A stretch of DNA of 64,000 bases, from positions 2,790,001 through 2,854,000 of the forward strand of contig QUOL01000002.1 of NCBI GenBank assembly GCA_009761415.1. The letters run 5' to 3'. Positions 37,211 to 47,896 of this stretch are shown piece by piece. This stretch comes from Sarcomyxa edulis. Lineage: Eukaryota > Basidiomycota > Agaricomycetes > Agaricales > Mycenaceae. Below the pieces are notes generated by a model, which searched no databases, was not told the DNA's origin, and worked only from the letters and a program-made list of their open reading frames with translations. Both the position numbers and the translations under genes were made by a program. Numbering within the stretch: position 1 is the first letter of the stretch; each line of letters begins with the position of its first letter.

Positions 37211-38158
37211 TTAAAGCGCGAAAGGACGTTTCCTGGAACGTTGCGCCTCGTTCAAGGTGAGGCTCTTTGAACAAGACCTCCCTCTTTTCTCGTTCGCATC
37301 GTGGACCTCAACCTGGGCATCCAATTTCGCAGAAAACGACTCTTCGAGTGCGTTTCCTGCTGCTGGCCTCGCGGTATGAAGCATACTCGATAAGTTGTTT
37401 TGTGAACTTGGGTTCCTTGGTACGTGTACCGCAGTAGGCATGGAATATACCAGTCTAGCAGCCTCGACCGAAGACACGGCCGCCTCGTAGACCCAGGTCC
37501 CCTCGTCTGTCATGGAATCGTCTGTCCACTTCCTTCGCCCGATACACCTCTTCTTCAGAATCACGTCCCTTTCTGGACTATACATGTCCTTTCGCTCAAC
37601 TGCCACTCCGTTGTCGCGTCCGAATCTTTCGACATCGTCCACAAATGTTTGTCCAGTTTCGCCTTTGACTGTGGCCTCAGCTTCGGAATGTTCGCAATCA
37701 TCCACCTGCGCCTCCGATGCGTGCGTCCTAGACTTGAAGTCTTGCTCCAAAGGCCTGTATCGCTCCTTCGATTTCTCCACGACATCCTGGACCATCTCCG
37801 CCCACTCCTCGAGTCCGTAGAGCTTGTGTACCATCAGACTGAACGTGAAAGGATACCTTTTCTCCATTGGGAATTCGGAGAGAGACGTGTTATCTGAATC
37901 AGAGGCTGTACCATCGATAGACGACGACGAAGTGAGTGCCACTGTCTCGCCCGATCCAAACTGCGATGATTTTAGCTCGTATATGTGGGCCCTGGTCGCA
38001 ACGAGAGGGGCAAGGCTCTTGATTACAGGATCAAGATCCGACGGATCTGCGGTGGCGGGAACATCGTCAACAGTGGGGGTACCGCAGGCTATGGTTGATC
38101 GATAAGAAGACAGACGTTCGAACAGTCTGGCGAAGTCGGATCTAGAACTGGTAGTCAT
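37211..38158 (-). CDS. Family copy A: single-exon protein of 315 aa, function unknown
   Basis: One uninterrupted frame. It is a paralogue of the genes at 51029 and 55183. Shared blocks: DFARLFERLSSYRST near the N-terminus, SLAPLVATRA, then KRYPFTF followed by MVHKLYGLEEWAEMVQDVVE (residues about 95-130), KKRCIGRRKWTD, GTWVYEAAVSSVEAAR and a basic end RSRKRPFAL. The region between the second and third blocks is acidic and variable. There is no signal peptide or membrane segment; the basic C-terminus could be a nuclear signal. I do not recognise the family with certainty. It reminds me of proteins annotated in mushrooms as clampless1 (Clp1)-like, which act in clamp-cell development, but this is from memory and weak. 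Confidence 0.8.
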   Translation of the reverse strand: MTTSSRSDFARLFERLSSYRSTIACGTPTVDDVPATADPSDLDPVIKSLAPLVATRAHIYELKSSQFGSGETVALTSSSSIDGTASDSDNTSLSEFPMEKRYPFTFSLMVHKLYGLEEWAEMVQDVVEKSKERYRPLEQDFKSRTHASEAQVDDCEHSEAEATVKGETGQTFVDDVERFGRDNGVAVERKDMYSPERDVILKKRCIGRRKWTDDSMTDEGTWVYEAAVSSVEAARLVYSMPTAVHVPRNPSSQNNLSSMLHTARPAAGNALEESFSAKLDAQVEVHDANEKRGRSCSKSLTLNEAQRSRKRPFAL

Positions 38159-39215
38159 GATATAGCGCTGGTTGAAGTTGAAGGTGAAAGATGATCAAGT
38201 TTGAATGTTGTGTGGTGGTGGTGGTAAGTGGAAGAGTTGAGTTTGTGTGGCTCGGAAGTTGACGTTCAACTGGACGCTTGGACGCCAATTTGTAATTCCA
38301 CCTGGCCGCTCCCGTGACTCTAAATTTCGTTCCTCGTGGTCCTTCGCTTATTTACGAATATGGATCCGCCAGGTCGGGGGGGGGGGGGGGCTCGCTGCGC
38401 AATCCTAGCCCTGGCCGCATTGATGAACGAAATCACTTTTTGGTTCAATTCGTAGCTCTTCGTGGCTGCGCTGAGCGTCACGTGACTCCGTCGGTTTCAA
38501 GACCGAATGCCGTCGAAAGTTATTCAAAACTTGTTTGTTTTCCTAAATCTTTGGCCAGAACATCGAGGTAACCTATTGGTATACATATATGTGGGGACTT
38601 TTGATGGCGTTCAGTTGGGACCGAGATAGAGGGGAATTACATGTTTTTAGGGTCATGCCACATCTGCGCAGAATTTGTTCTTGTTGACAGCCTGAGTTTG
38701 CCCTTTAGTGACATTGCTCGCTTCGCTCGCAATTATCTTCAGGATGAACTAGGCTGCTCACAATACCATCTAACCTGGGCAATGTCCGTTCTGCATCAAA
38801 ACTTATTTTCCTGATTTTTGGTTTATCGACAACTTACAGTGCAGTTACCTTGCGATGAAGTAAGCTGAAATTGTGGCTAAGCTAATCGAAATTTCACTGT
38901 ATGATTCGCTAGACCACATATGCTCCCAAAAGAGGATCTATCTAAGCATCTTCAAGTTCTTCTTGGATGTCGGAAATTCGTCCCGGGAGCAACTGTTCCA
39001 AATGAAGCAAAACATGATCATCAGCGATCCGAGTTCCGAACTCGGCAAATTTTAGTCCATCCTGAACTTCTACGGTGTAGACCTTTTGCAGTTGCCCTCT
39101 GACCTGGCAAATGCAAGAACACTTGCATGATGGAGGATGCCACAGGTGCATAAATTCATTCTTTCTCCAGTCTTTCCCATTCCCGGACCTGACTTCTAGA
39201 CAAACTGCCATCTAG
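38159..39215. other. Spacer with a 15-base G run
   Basis: About 1.06 kb upstream of copy A. The first 130 bases resemble the leaders of copies B and C (pyrimidine-rich, repeated CCACCA/TGGTGG). A run of 15 G lies at 38376-38390. A minus-strand frame at 39211-38942 (90 codons) ends cleanly but matches nothing I know. Confidence 0.45.
38376..38390. repeat. Homopolymer of 15 G
   Basis: Fifteen consecutive G, about 220 bases upstream of the start codon of copy A. Its length is the kind of feature that may be misread in assembly. Confidence 0.85.
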
Positions 39216-40167
39216 TCGAACCGGAAACTTGTGAGCTCAACTCGGAATGCTGCGACTCACTGGACTATCACGACCTCACTCCGAGCTGTCCGTGTTATCC
39301 GTTTTCTCCTGACTCACCGATAATATCCGTCACCTCAAAATTCCTCGAACACGATGATTCTCCGTACATTCCATACTTTGACCTAAGACTTCATCGGGAT
39401 AGTTCCTCGCAGCGAGATCATATGTTTGGCAATATTTTCATCTCTACTATCCCAAGAGACGTTGAAACCGGTGCCCTCGTATCTCCACGAACGATACTTG
39501 AGAGAGTTACGATGAGATCCGACGAGGCCACTCAAACAACGGCGGCTCCTACGATCAATCATACGACGCTAGTACGTCGTCTTTCACTCTCAAGACTGTT
39601 CTGAACGCGTATTAATTCATCATATAGGGTACAGCTCGATACTCGGCTACCGAAATTCTTCAGGCTGTGATGGACAATCATCCCACTGAACGAATCCTAC
39701 GCACCTCGAGTCACGATCTGGAGTCCTTTCTGTGGTCTATCTTATGGACCATATATCAGAAGGCTTACGACGATCAAGTGCAGACACATGGTGGACGGCG
39801 ATTATTGGACTCCAACGAGAAGACCCTACGTGACGCCATTCCCCTTCACCTTGAATACAAAGAGCTTTGTAGAGCTGATACCGTTCGAGGCATCTTGAGT
39901 AGTCGGAGATTGTGGATGAGGAAGGTGGATTACAATATCGTGCGGATTTTTGAATGCGTTCCGACTCCACTCGAAGAGGTATTATACGGTATATGTGTCG
40001 CTTTGAGGTGTAAACAAGGTCTTCCACCGCTGCGTATAGGTCTAGCCAAGCTTGCTCGTCGCTCGATAGCGATGAGAGACCCTTCTCCCATTCTACTCGA
40101 TTACACTCATTCAGGGTTCTTGGCATATCTACAAGGGTTTGAGGATAGACAACATGTAGAAGCTTAG
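39216..40167 (+). pseudogene. FunK1-like protein kinase fragment
   Basis: Two exon-like blocks, 39216-39571 and 39628-40167, joined by a good GT-AG intron (39572-39627). The second block has the C-lobe pattern of fungal FunK1-type kinases: GTARYSATEILQAVMDNHP followed by SSHDLESFLWSILWTIYQKA, equivalent to the 'GT-x-x-[FY]-x-S' and 'HDLES-x-x-x-x-L-x-W' boxes. I find no glycine loop, no catalytic HRD/HGD with its Asp, and no DFG-like motif upstream, so the catalytic half is missing. The first block (with MFGNIFISTIPRDVETGA) may be a remnant of the loop after the catalytic Asp. I infer a truncated kinase relic. A gene with unrecognised upstream exons is possible. Confidence 0.5.
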
Positions 40168-40322
40168 GTAGAGTTGTCAGTGATGAAAGCGATTGTTTGA
40201 ACCTTATGACCGTGCAGACTAGATATTATCATTCAGCCCAAAGGCCGAACTAGAACAAGAGAGAGGAAGAATAGATCGGTGTAACTGCATGGCCGTAGCT
40301 ATAAATCGCCGAAGTTTTGGGA

Positions 40323-41714
40323 TCAAGGATATACAGGAGAGCGGGGAAGAATTGGCATAATAGACACTATGTCTGAAGACACTTTTGCGGACACTCCCAT
40401 AGAGGCAAGTCCATAAGAACGAACACTTGCTTGCACCTCAGCCAAGCGCTGATCCTGGCAGATGACAGAAAGTTTCTCCAGTTTGGGAAATATTCCCGAT
40501 CGCACTACAGAAAGAATCTCGCGGACACCACCAAGACGACTATTCGAGAGCTCAATGATGCATAGATGATTCAAGGTCGTTTGTGAATGCGGCGGTTTGG
40601 AAAGGGGAGAAGGCTCGTACGTGCCAGAGTTTACGAGAACCTTGAGATCAGTAAGATGAGGGAATGCGTCGAATATTCGAATGAAATCAACGGGGGATTC
40701 TGAACCGCATGTGAAACGCGTTAGTGACGACGAGAATGCCGGCGAAACATGCGCGAGCGCAGAATAGAATCTATCGGGAGACTTCAGATGCAGAAGATTG
40801 TAGGCGCCCAAAAAGCGGACATTAGGAAGTTGGAAACGAGAGAGGGAATCGGGAAAATTGTCAAGATGGAGAGTGTGGAGGGATGGGAGCAAGTACGACT
40901 GATCTCCATCATAAGACGGCCACTCCGCTATCTCTTGGTGATGACGAAGTAAGGACACTGCATCTGCATCCATAGACTGGACTCCTTTCGGGATTCGACC
41001 GGGACGCAAGCAGTTTGTGGCGGGCTCATAAGTGGGTGGCTCATCCCCATCAAAAGTCTGAGTTGTGGGGTCGAATAGCTCGATGGTAGTGATGCGGCAA
41101 GCCTGGAGATGCGTAAAGTACCTGATGAATTGCTCGAAACGATCTGAGCGCATCCAGATACCGGACATTTCGATACGGCGAAGTGACGGTGCCCAGATTG
41201 TAGCCATAATTTTCCAGAGCTTGACAGATGGAACAAGGGGGCCAAGCAGACGGGCACGTCTCGTGTTCCTTCGTAGAATGTGGGTGATGTAATAGCCGTG
41301 GAACGTAAGAACCGTCACGTTGGGGCAGGCAGGAATGAGCCCCCAAAGGATGTCACTTCCTTCCCAATCCTCTCCAGCATATTCATTGTTGTCTTGACCT
41401 AGACCGAGATCCAAGCGTCGACACCACATCCCAGGTAGTTTACCATTATGATTGGTTCGAAGGGATTCTACCACACGGGGAATGTAGTGGTACCGACGAA
41501 ACGTGATGATTTCGTACAAGTATTCCATCGTCAAGTCGTGAAATGCCTTTGAAACGAGGCACAGCGAGCATTTTACGCCTAGGGAAGCAGTTATAGCAGC
41601 CTGGATAGATTCTCGATCTTCGTGAGCAATAGCTTCGTACGAAGTGTCGAGTGCTCCAGGAACATATGTTGCATCACGAATGATGAGGCGATAGAGCTCG
41701 GGAGGAAAATGCAT
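40323..41714 (-). CDS. F-box-like protein, tandem copy 1
   Basis: One exon of 463 codons. It starts with an F-box-like segment (MHFPPELYRLIIRDATYVPG, then CSLCLVSKAFHDLTMEYLYE), followed by a body of leucine-rich strands (LPSLHTLHLDNFP, SLTRFTCGSES, FPHLTDLKVLVNSG, IFPKLEKLSVICQDQR). It is a close paralogue of the gene at 42070-43461, with the same length and orientation. Such proteins are likely substrate receptors of SCF ubiquitin ligases; targets are unknown. Being intronless is unusual among the neighbours. Confidence 0.8.
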   Translation of the reverse strand: MHFPPELYRLIIRDATYVPGALDTSYEAIAHEDRESIQAAITASLGVKCSLCLVSKAFHDLTMEYLYEIITFRRYHYIPRVVESLRTNHNGKLPGMWCRRLDLGLGQDNNEYAGEDWEGSDILWGLIPACPNVTVLTFHGYYITHILRRNTRRARLLGPLVPSVKLWKIMATIWAPSLRRIEMSGIWMRSDRFEQFIRYFTHLQACRITTIELFDPTTQTFDGDEPPTYEPATNCLRPGRIPKGVQSMDADAVSLLRHHQEIAEWPSYDGDQSYLLPSLHTLHLDNFPDSLSRFQLPNVRFLGAYNLLHLKSPDRFYSALAHVSPAFSSSLTRFTCGSESPVDFIRIFDAFPHLTDLKVLVNSGTYEPSPLSKPPHSQTTLNHLCIIELSNSRLGGVREILSVVRSGIFPKLEKLSVICQDQRLAEVQASVRSYGLASMGVSAKVSSDIVSIMPILPRSPVYP

Positions 41715-42069
41715 GGCTTCGGTCGAGCTACGAATGCCAAATCAGTGAGAACGAGGAGTTTGCTTATCAGCAGTCGCAGTAAGTAGTAATAGAGGTAAGG
41801 AAAGTGCCGCTGCCGAGTTGATCATGATGCATGATGCATCAGTGATTAATCGTCTCAGGTGGCCATCTTCGGATTATTTAGCGCTTTAACTCTGTAGGGT
41901 CCCACGAGAATCAAGACAGGAACATATTATGGTTCACATGAAGCAGGACTCAAAGAGGTGTAACATAACCATATACACGAAGAGTGATTGTCCCAAAGAT
42001 TTCGGAAAGCAAGATACAAAAGACAGGATAGAAGCGTCGTAATAAGCATGATCTTCCGAAGACCTGAGA
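41715..42069. other. Spacer between tandem F-box-like genes
   Basis: 355 bases; promoter of copy 1 and 3' region of copy 2. Contains a short ATGATGCATGATGCATC palindromic repeat near 41824. Nothing else. Confidence 0.45.
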
Positions 42070-43461
42070 TCAAGGGTATACTGGAAAGCGAGGAAGAATG
42101 GCCCTAATAGACACCATGCCCGAAGACACCTGTACAGACACTCCCAGAGAAGCAAGTCCATACGAGTGTACGCTGGCTCGTACCTCGTGCAACCGTTCAT
42201 CCTGGCAGATGACAGAGATATCTTCCAGTTCGGAAAATATCCCCGATCGAACCACGAAGAGTATCTCGCTGATGCCTCCAAGACGATCCCTCGAGAGTTC
42301 GACGATACACAGATGTTTCAAAGTTGTTTGTGGATGCGGCGGTTTGAAAAGGCGAGAAGGTGTATGTAAAGCAGAGTGCACGAGCACCTTGAGATCAGTT
42401 AAATGGGGGAACGCATCGAATATTCGGATGAAATCGATGGTGGATTCCGAGCCGCAAGTAAAACGTGTAAGTGACGACGAGAATGCCGACGAAACATGCA
42501 CGAGTACGGAGTGAAATGCATTGCGAGGCATCGGTTCACAGAGATCATAGGCGCCCAGGAAGCGGACATTAGGAAGGTGAAAATGGGAGAGTAGATCAGG
42601 GAAATTGTCAAGATGTAATGTGTGTAGAGATGGTAGTTTGTAAGGCTGGTCTCCTTCGTACGGAGGCCAAGTTGCGGTTTTTTGATGATGACGAAGTAAA
42701 GATGCCGTATCTGTATCCATATATCGTATCTCTGCTGGGAACCGACCAGCCTGACGTAGGAAGTTCTTGGCGAGATTATCATTTGGTGGCTCATTCCCGT
42801 CAAAAGACTGAGATGAGGGGTCAAATAGCTCGATAGTGGTGATGCGACAAGCCTGGAGATGTGTGAAGTATCGGATGAATTTCTCGAAACGATCTGAGCG
42901 TATCCAGATACCGGACATTTCGATACGGCGAAGTGAGGAAGCCCAGATTGTAGCCATAGTTTTCCAAAGCTTGACAGATGGGACAAGAGGGCCTGTCAAA
43001 CCTCGTTTCGTAGTCATTCGTAGGTTTTGGGTGATGTAATAACCATGGAACATAAGAACCGTCATGTTAGGACAGGCAGGAATGAGCCCCCAAAGGATGT
43101 CACTTCCTTCCCAATCCTCTCCAGCATAATCATTGTTCTCTCGGCCAAGACAGAGATCCAAGCGCCGACACCACATCCCAGGCATTTTACCATTGCGACT
43201 GGTGCGAAGGAATTCTACCACACGAGGAATGTGGTTGAACCGGCAAAACGCGATTATTTCGTACAAGTATTCATTCGTCAAGTCGTGAAATGCCTTTGAA
43301 ACGAGGCACAGCGAGCATTTCACCCCTAGGGAAGCAGCTATAGCAGCCTGAATAAGGTCTCGATCTTCGTGAGCAATGGCTTCGTACGAAGTGTCCAGTG
43401 CTCCTGGAACATGCGTAGCTTCACGAATAATGAGGCGATAGAGCTCGTTCGGCATATACAT
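42070..43461 (-). CDS. F-box-like protein, tandem copy 2
   Basis: One exon of 463 codons, collinear with the gene at 40323-41714 over the whole length. Shared runs include ATHVPGALDTSYEAIAHEDR in copy 2 versus ATYVPGALDTSYEAIAHEDR in copy 1, and GMWCRRLDL. It starts MYMPNELYRLIIREATHVPG. Differences concentrate in the middle and in the region before the last 60 residues. It shares a short divergent promoter with the membrane protein gene at 43688. The role is as for copy 1: probable SCF substrate receptor (family inference). Confidence 0.8.
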   Translation of the reverse strand: MYMPNELYRLIIREATHVPGALDTSYEAIAHEDRDLIQAAIAASLGVKCSLCLVSKAFHDLTNEYLYEIIAFCRFNHIPRVVEFLRTSRNGKMPGMWCRRLDLCLGRENNDYAGEDWEGSDILWGLIPACPNMTVLMFHGYYITQNLRMTTKRGLTGPLVPSVKLWKTMATIWASSLRRIEMSGIWIRSDRFEKFIRYFTHLQACRITTIELFDPSSQSFDGNEPPNDNLAKNFLRQAGRFPAEIRYMDTDTASLLRHHQKTATWPPYEGDQPYKLPSLHTLHLDNFPDLLSHFHLPNVRFLGAYDLCEPMPRNAFHSVLVHVSSAFSSSLTRFTCGSESTIDFIRIFDAFPHLTDLKVLVHSALHTPSRLFKPPHPQTTLKHLCIVELSRDRLGGISEILFVVRSGIFSELEDISVICQDERLHEVRASVHSYGLASLGVSVQVSSGMVSIRAILPRFPVYP

Positions 43462-43687
43462 GGTACCAGATTGGCCCAGTAGCCCGAATATACGACGATT
43501 TTGAGACCTGCTAGCTTGTCGTCGAGTGAGGGTGTGATGTGTCCTGATCTGAGTGATGTGACTTCGCCAGTCGCGCCTCGCGTTCGAACTTCTCTCTCAA
43601 AGGAGGTGTCTTCCACGCAGTTGTCGGACTGTCTGCTATCGTCCATCTTCCGTTCCATCTCAATCTTCCACTTTTACGAATTCCATA
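43462..43687. promoter_or_regulatory. Short bidirectional promoter
   Basis: Only 226 bases separate the start codons of the divergent F-box-like copy 2 and the single-span membrane protein gene, so both promoters must lie here or extend into the genes. Confidence 0.5.
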
Positions 43688-45357
43688 ATGCCGTTCTCGT
43701 TCACGTTCAAGCTCGCAGTGCCAGGTCTCATAAACCCCTTTGCCACTCCATCGCCGCCGGTTCCGAGACCTGTCGAGCCAAATTCGGTTCCTGAGGCTGC
43801 ACAGCGTCAGGCCAATCTTCCTCGCCGACGGCCATCTCCCCTGCCTTCTGCAGCAGGCCAGTCATCAAGAAAGAGAGGTTGGGAACCTGCTTTCGCTGAT
43901 CCAAGTCTTTCTGCTACCACTGTCGCTTCGGCGAGTGGTTATCTTGACACCCCTGCAAAGTTACAGTACAGACAAATGGCTGCTGCTTCCGCGGAGGCAT
44001 CTATCGAGAATACCCGTACAGACGATACAGGTGTGTTTTCTCATCTCGCATCTTGTGGATTCATAAGAAACTCCTCATCGCCTTCACGAGGCCAATTGAC
44101 ATGCTCAAAACGCGTGTTCGATGGTTTTTATATGGTCAACTCCCCCTCGGATTATCACGCACCACCATCTTTACACTTCTCCTTTTTGCTCTCCTTTTTT
44201 CTGTGTGTGTTCGCGACTGGCTCGACTGATGACCATCCACCTTTTCTTTTTTATCCATGTAGAATTACCACCCCCTGCCAAACGCCGTCGCGGGCTCGCC
44301 GGCTCTATCGTTTCCACTGCCGTCAGTGCTGCACTCATAGGTACTGCCGTCGGTCTCACTGTTTATCGCTTGTAAGTGCCATATCTATCTAATCCACACA
44401 ATCCTCAAAGTATAGTATATTACTATAATAGATGGAGAGACCGTGGCAAAGAGCCCACGCAGCATCCACTCCCTCCCCCACCACCATATCAGCAAGGCGG
44501 ATGGGTTCCCGTCGAACAACCCCAGGCACGTGTATCATCATCTTTCATATGTCTAATCTAAGCTCATGCATTACTCCTGCTAGACCATCCAAGTCACGCC
44601 AGCCACACCACGCGGTAGGAAATCCCAAATCCGACATCACACCGGTTCGACTAGCAAGCGTTCTCAGCACCGTCGGCCTCGTGTTCGTCCCATCGCATTA
44701 TCACCCGCACCCGCTTCCAATTCTTCGTCTTTCTTGCGTCCTCCAGTACCTAAACCCGAGTTTGATTTCGGAAATGGCGAAGGGGAGGAGGCACTTGCTG
44801 ATCCGGGTGTTGTCGAAGAGCAGGTTCGTTGTTCCATATCATCGAGTGTCAGTGATTCAAACTGATCTGTTTTGATTCCTCAGATGGACTGGATAGGAGA
44901 CAAGCTGTCCATGTTGATCGAAGAAGGCAAGAAAGCACTCGGGCGAGAAGTCGTAGTGATGAGCGACGCGCAAGAGGACGAAGTAGATGATGGGTCTGGT
45001 TCATGGGAAGAAGAAGACGAGAGCCAAGGAACATCGACATCGACAACGACAACGACGAGCCCGAGGAAATCAAAACCAAGAAACATCCCCATCCCACCTC
45101 CAGGTTACATCTCTCATCCACCTTCTGCATCTCCGCGCTCTAGCCGATTCGAGGTGCAGGCGTCTACTTCTTTACCGACGATTCGAAGGCCTACGCATCA
45201 CTCACGCGGTGCTTCGGTCGAATCTGCGGCTGCTTCTCTTGGTCCAAGCCTTAGCTTCAGTACGAGCTTCAAGGAGGACGAGAGTGCATGGGAGAGTCCG
45301 GAACTGCGCGAGTCGATGGCCAAGGCGAGGGAACGACTTTTGCGGAATCGGTCTTGA
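43688..45357 (+). CDS. Single-span membrane protein, function unknown
   Basis: Five exons: 43688-44030, 44263-44371, 44432-44531, 44584-44823, 44884-45357; 421 codons. I do not recognise a named family. The N-terminal 115 residues are Pro/Ser/Ala-rich. A basic anchor KRRRG precedes one hydrophobic segment of about 24 residues (LAGSIVSTAVSAALIGTAVG, residues 126-149). After that come a Pro-rich linker, an Arg-rich segment, the block MDWIGDKLSMLIEEGKKALG, an acidic stretch and a Ser-rich C-terminus ending in ELRESMAKARERLLRNRS. Intron 1 is unusually long for this window (232 bases). It is likely anchored in the outer mitochondrial, ER or nuclear membrane with the C-terminus cytosolic (inference). 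Confidence 0.75.
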
Positions 45358-45840
45358 ACCCTCTCACCCTCACTTCACCCTCACCCTCACCTCAACCTCT
45401 CCCACCTCATAGAACATCAACCGAACATCGAACCGAAATCGATACAAAACAAAACCAAATTCTTCCACATTCATTGTACGACATACAACTCTCTTTATAT
45501 TATTTCTCTTTCTCTTTCTCTCGCATCTGCTTTCTCTTCTGTCTCCAAACCAAAGTATTATACCACCATCATTGCCGTATGCATTATGTATTATTCACTA
45601 CAACGTGAATACCTCCCCCCACGCTCATTCTTTTCACTCGTTCATGGCTTGTATACATACACATACTTTATTCGCATTCTCTATGGCTAGATATGCTTTT
45701 CGTCGAACCCGTCTGTACGGGAATGCAATCCTTTTCAATACGCCAGTTCGTGAAGGCCACACATCTCGGACGACATTTCTGAATCAATCTACACTGGTAT
45801 TAGTAACATATCCGACCAAAGCTGGGGCGTGCAGCAAAAA
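45358..45840. other. Convergent spacer
   Basis: 483 bases with CTCACCCTCACC-type repeats near 45360-45400 and pyrimidine-rich stretches. Presumed 3' UTRs of the flanking converging genes; nothing else. Confidence 0.5.
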
Positions 45841-46566
45841 TTAGGAGGAAATAGTTGTGAAAGCGCGTCGATGGTATATTAGCGGTGATATGTGCGAATC
45901 GTCACTTTCCGTCAACTTCTCCACCCGAATGACCCGTCCAATGAACAGTTCTGAGCTGACCATGTTTTTCTCCAACGGAGCCACCGTTCCCAACTCTCCT
46001 CCTACTCCATGCCTCCCCAGAAACTCCAGATCGTGCAATGGCAAAGCAGTCGACACCAACTTGCACGAAAGCGCGCCCAAGGACCCTTCCAATACGGGTA
46101 AACCCTCCTCGCTCAACAAGTACGGGACCGTCGCGAATGGTTCGGGATATAAATCTGCCCTGGAGAATTTCACTGCTGTCGATGTCTGAGACGAGGAGAG
46201 CAAGTTGATGACCATATGGGATGGATGGTGTGCTTCAGCGGATTTCAAAGATGTCGCCATGCGGGATGGGATACGGAGGGCAAACGCAATAAGGGGATAT
46301 GGGTCCATTGAAATGCAGGTAAATGAGGATAACGTCGCTCCGTGGAAAGTACGAGTGCTATCATGGGGTTCGTCCTGGTTGGCATCGTTAGACGCGTTCG
46401 GACTCGGAGGCATGAAAGAAGTCACGACAGCGACTGGCTGGGCTACTTCGCGCATCAAGGCGCGAAGCTGGTTTCGGGTGGTATCTGCTGTGGAATGGGT
46501 GTAATTTCGTGCATGTCGACTGCGAGTTACATGTCGAAGAACAGAGTTCGAGCGAAGCGCGTTCAT
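45841..46566 (-). CDS. Flavin reductase-like protein, probably mitochondrial
   Basis: One exon of 241 codons. It has the FMN-binding split-barrel of the flavin reductase-like family: REVAQPVAVVTS, then TFHGATLSSFTCISMDPYPL, FALRIPSRMATSL, MVINLLSSSQ and the late GALSCKLVSTALPLHDLEFL. The N-terminus (MNALRSNSVLRHVTRSRHAR) is basic, hydroxylated and free of acids, as in a mitochondrial presequence. An in-frame ATG at 46692 would add 42 residues but would bury the presequence, so 46566 is preferred. It likely uses NAD(P)H to reduce flavin, or serves as the flavin-binding partner of an oxygenase. The substrate cannot be told. Confidence 0.82.
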   Translation of the reverse strand: MNALRSNSVLRHVTRSRHARNYTHSTADTTRNQLRALMREVAQPVAVVTSFMPPSPNASNDANQDEPHDSTRTFHGATLSSFTCISMDPYPLIAFALRIPSRMATSLKSAEAHHPSHMVINLLSSSQTSTAVKFSRADLYPEPFATVPYLLSEEGLPVLEGSLGALSCKLVSTALPLHDLEFLGRHGVGGELGTVAPLEKNMVSSELFIGRVIRVEKLTESDDSHISPLIYHRRAFTTISS

Positions 46567-47896
46567 GGAGGTTTTGGGAGGCCTGCGGCGGACTTTGGCT
46601 CTCAGGCTTTTTTGTCGATCACCGTCGAGGCAATTCACTTGTTTCGACACGATCTTGGTATGTAGCCTATGCACTTCGAAGTTGGGCAACATGAAATGAC
46701 CACCTTAGTAGAGAGTCGTGCTCTCCTGAAGTCAAACTTACAAAAACCAGTCTGGAAACAACAGAGCCAAGTACGTCCAATGGTAAACCAACTGTACATA
46801 AGTACACTCGAGGCACAAGCATTTTCTAGCATCATATGGTAAGTCAGTGTTATCGAGAGTAAACCGACATGATGTCGTGCTGCACGTCCGTAAAATGAAA
46901 GCCTAAGTATCTTCAAAATTTTGGGATTGAAACGGCTCTGATAGAATAGCCAAAGTCACGGTGACATAGCTCCACCGACTTCCTCCTCCTCCACGATGAG
47001 TTCTGACGATTTTTTTGAACAGAAATTGCAGACTGGCCGTGTTTAGGACGCCACGGTGGCACATATTGAATCCTGTTGATTGTCCGCGATGAAAGCAAAC
47101 ATCCTGCTCGATCGGATTCAGGTGGCGGTCTCCAAGCGGTCTCTTGCTTCTGTCTACAATCTTTCTTGACCTACCTGCAGAGCTTACTCCGCGTTGCATG
47201 AGCGCCTGTATGATTGATTAGTGAGCTTTTTTGTTCTGTTTCATGGTCCGAGTATCGATAAAGCCTAAATCGTTCATGTGATGACTCGGACAGAGATCAT
47301 TGTGATGCCTATCTTCTTTCACCGTTACAGTCACCGGAGAACGCGTGGGCTAATGCCGTCAGCTGGATATAGATTCCAAAGCACATTCTAACGTACAGTA
47401 TAGTCGCCGTCCACTCTTACCTTGCCTATCTTAGCAGTCGTCTGTCCCCGCAATCCTCTCTTCAGGTTCCCCGAGTGCCAAGACGTTACCGGTTGGGCAA
47501 GAGTTGCGGACGGATTAAAATGTCTGCCGAGAAAAGCCGAAGTGGTTCAAGGTTGATCCCGCATGCCGAGCGTGCCGCAACCAATTGCACAACTCTCATG
47601 GTCTCCATCTATCAAGGACCTCCATTTTCTTCATGAAGTTATCGTCTTGCTTGGGGTAGCAATCATCTAATTTTGGATCTACCAATGGTGTTTCACCAGG
47701 ACTATCGCCTATTGAAACACGGGCCAACTTTGACACTGGGCCCCATTATACTGTGCTTTTCCCCCCAGTGTTTGTGGTATTTAACTCTCTAGGGCTCTTT
47801 CAGCGCTTTCTCTTCGTTTCCAGGACATCTTTCACCCAGGTAGCCTCTAATTTTCTTCTTCACGCACTCCTTCTCTCTCTGAATATCGGACGCAAT
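46567..47896. other. Spacer upstream of the MFS transporter
   Basis: 1.33 kb without a supported gene. A minus-strand frame at 47199-46903 (98 codons, with RTHRGGGGSRW) is open but has no recognisable family or splice partners. The last 150 bases are pyrimidine-rich and look like a promoter and leader. Confidence 0.45.

Noticed and set aside
44523..44583. Possible GC-AG intron starting GCACGT in the membrane-protein gene
   Set aside because: A GT donor a few bases later (44532) keeps the frame equally well, so the ordinary GT-AG choice is preferred.
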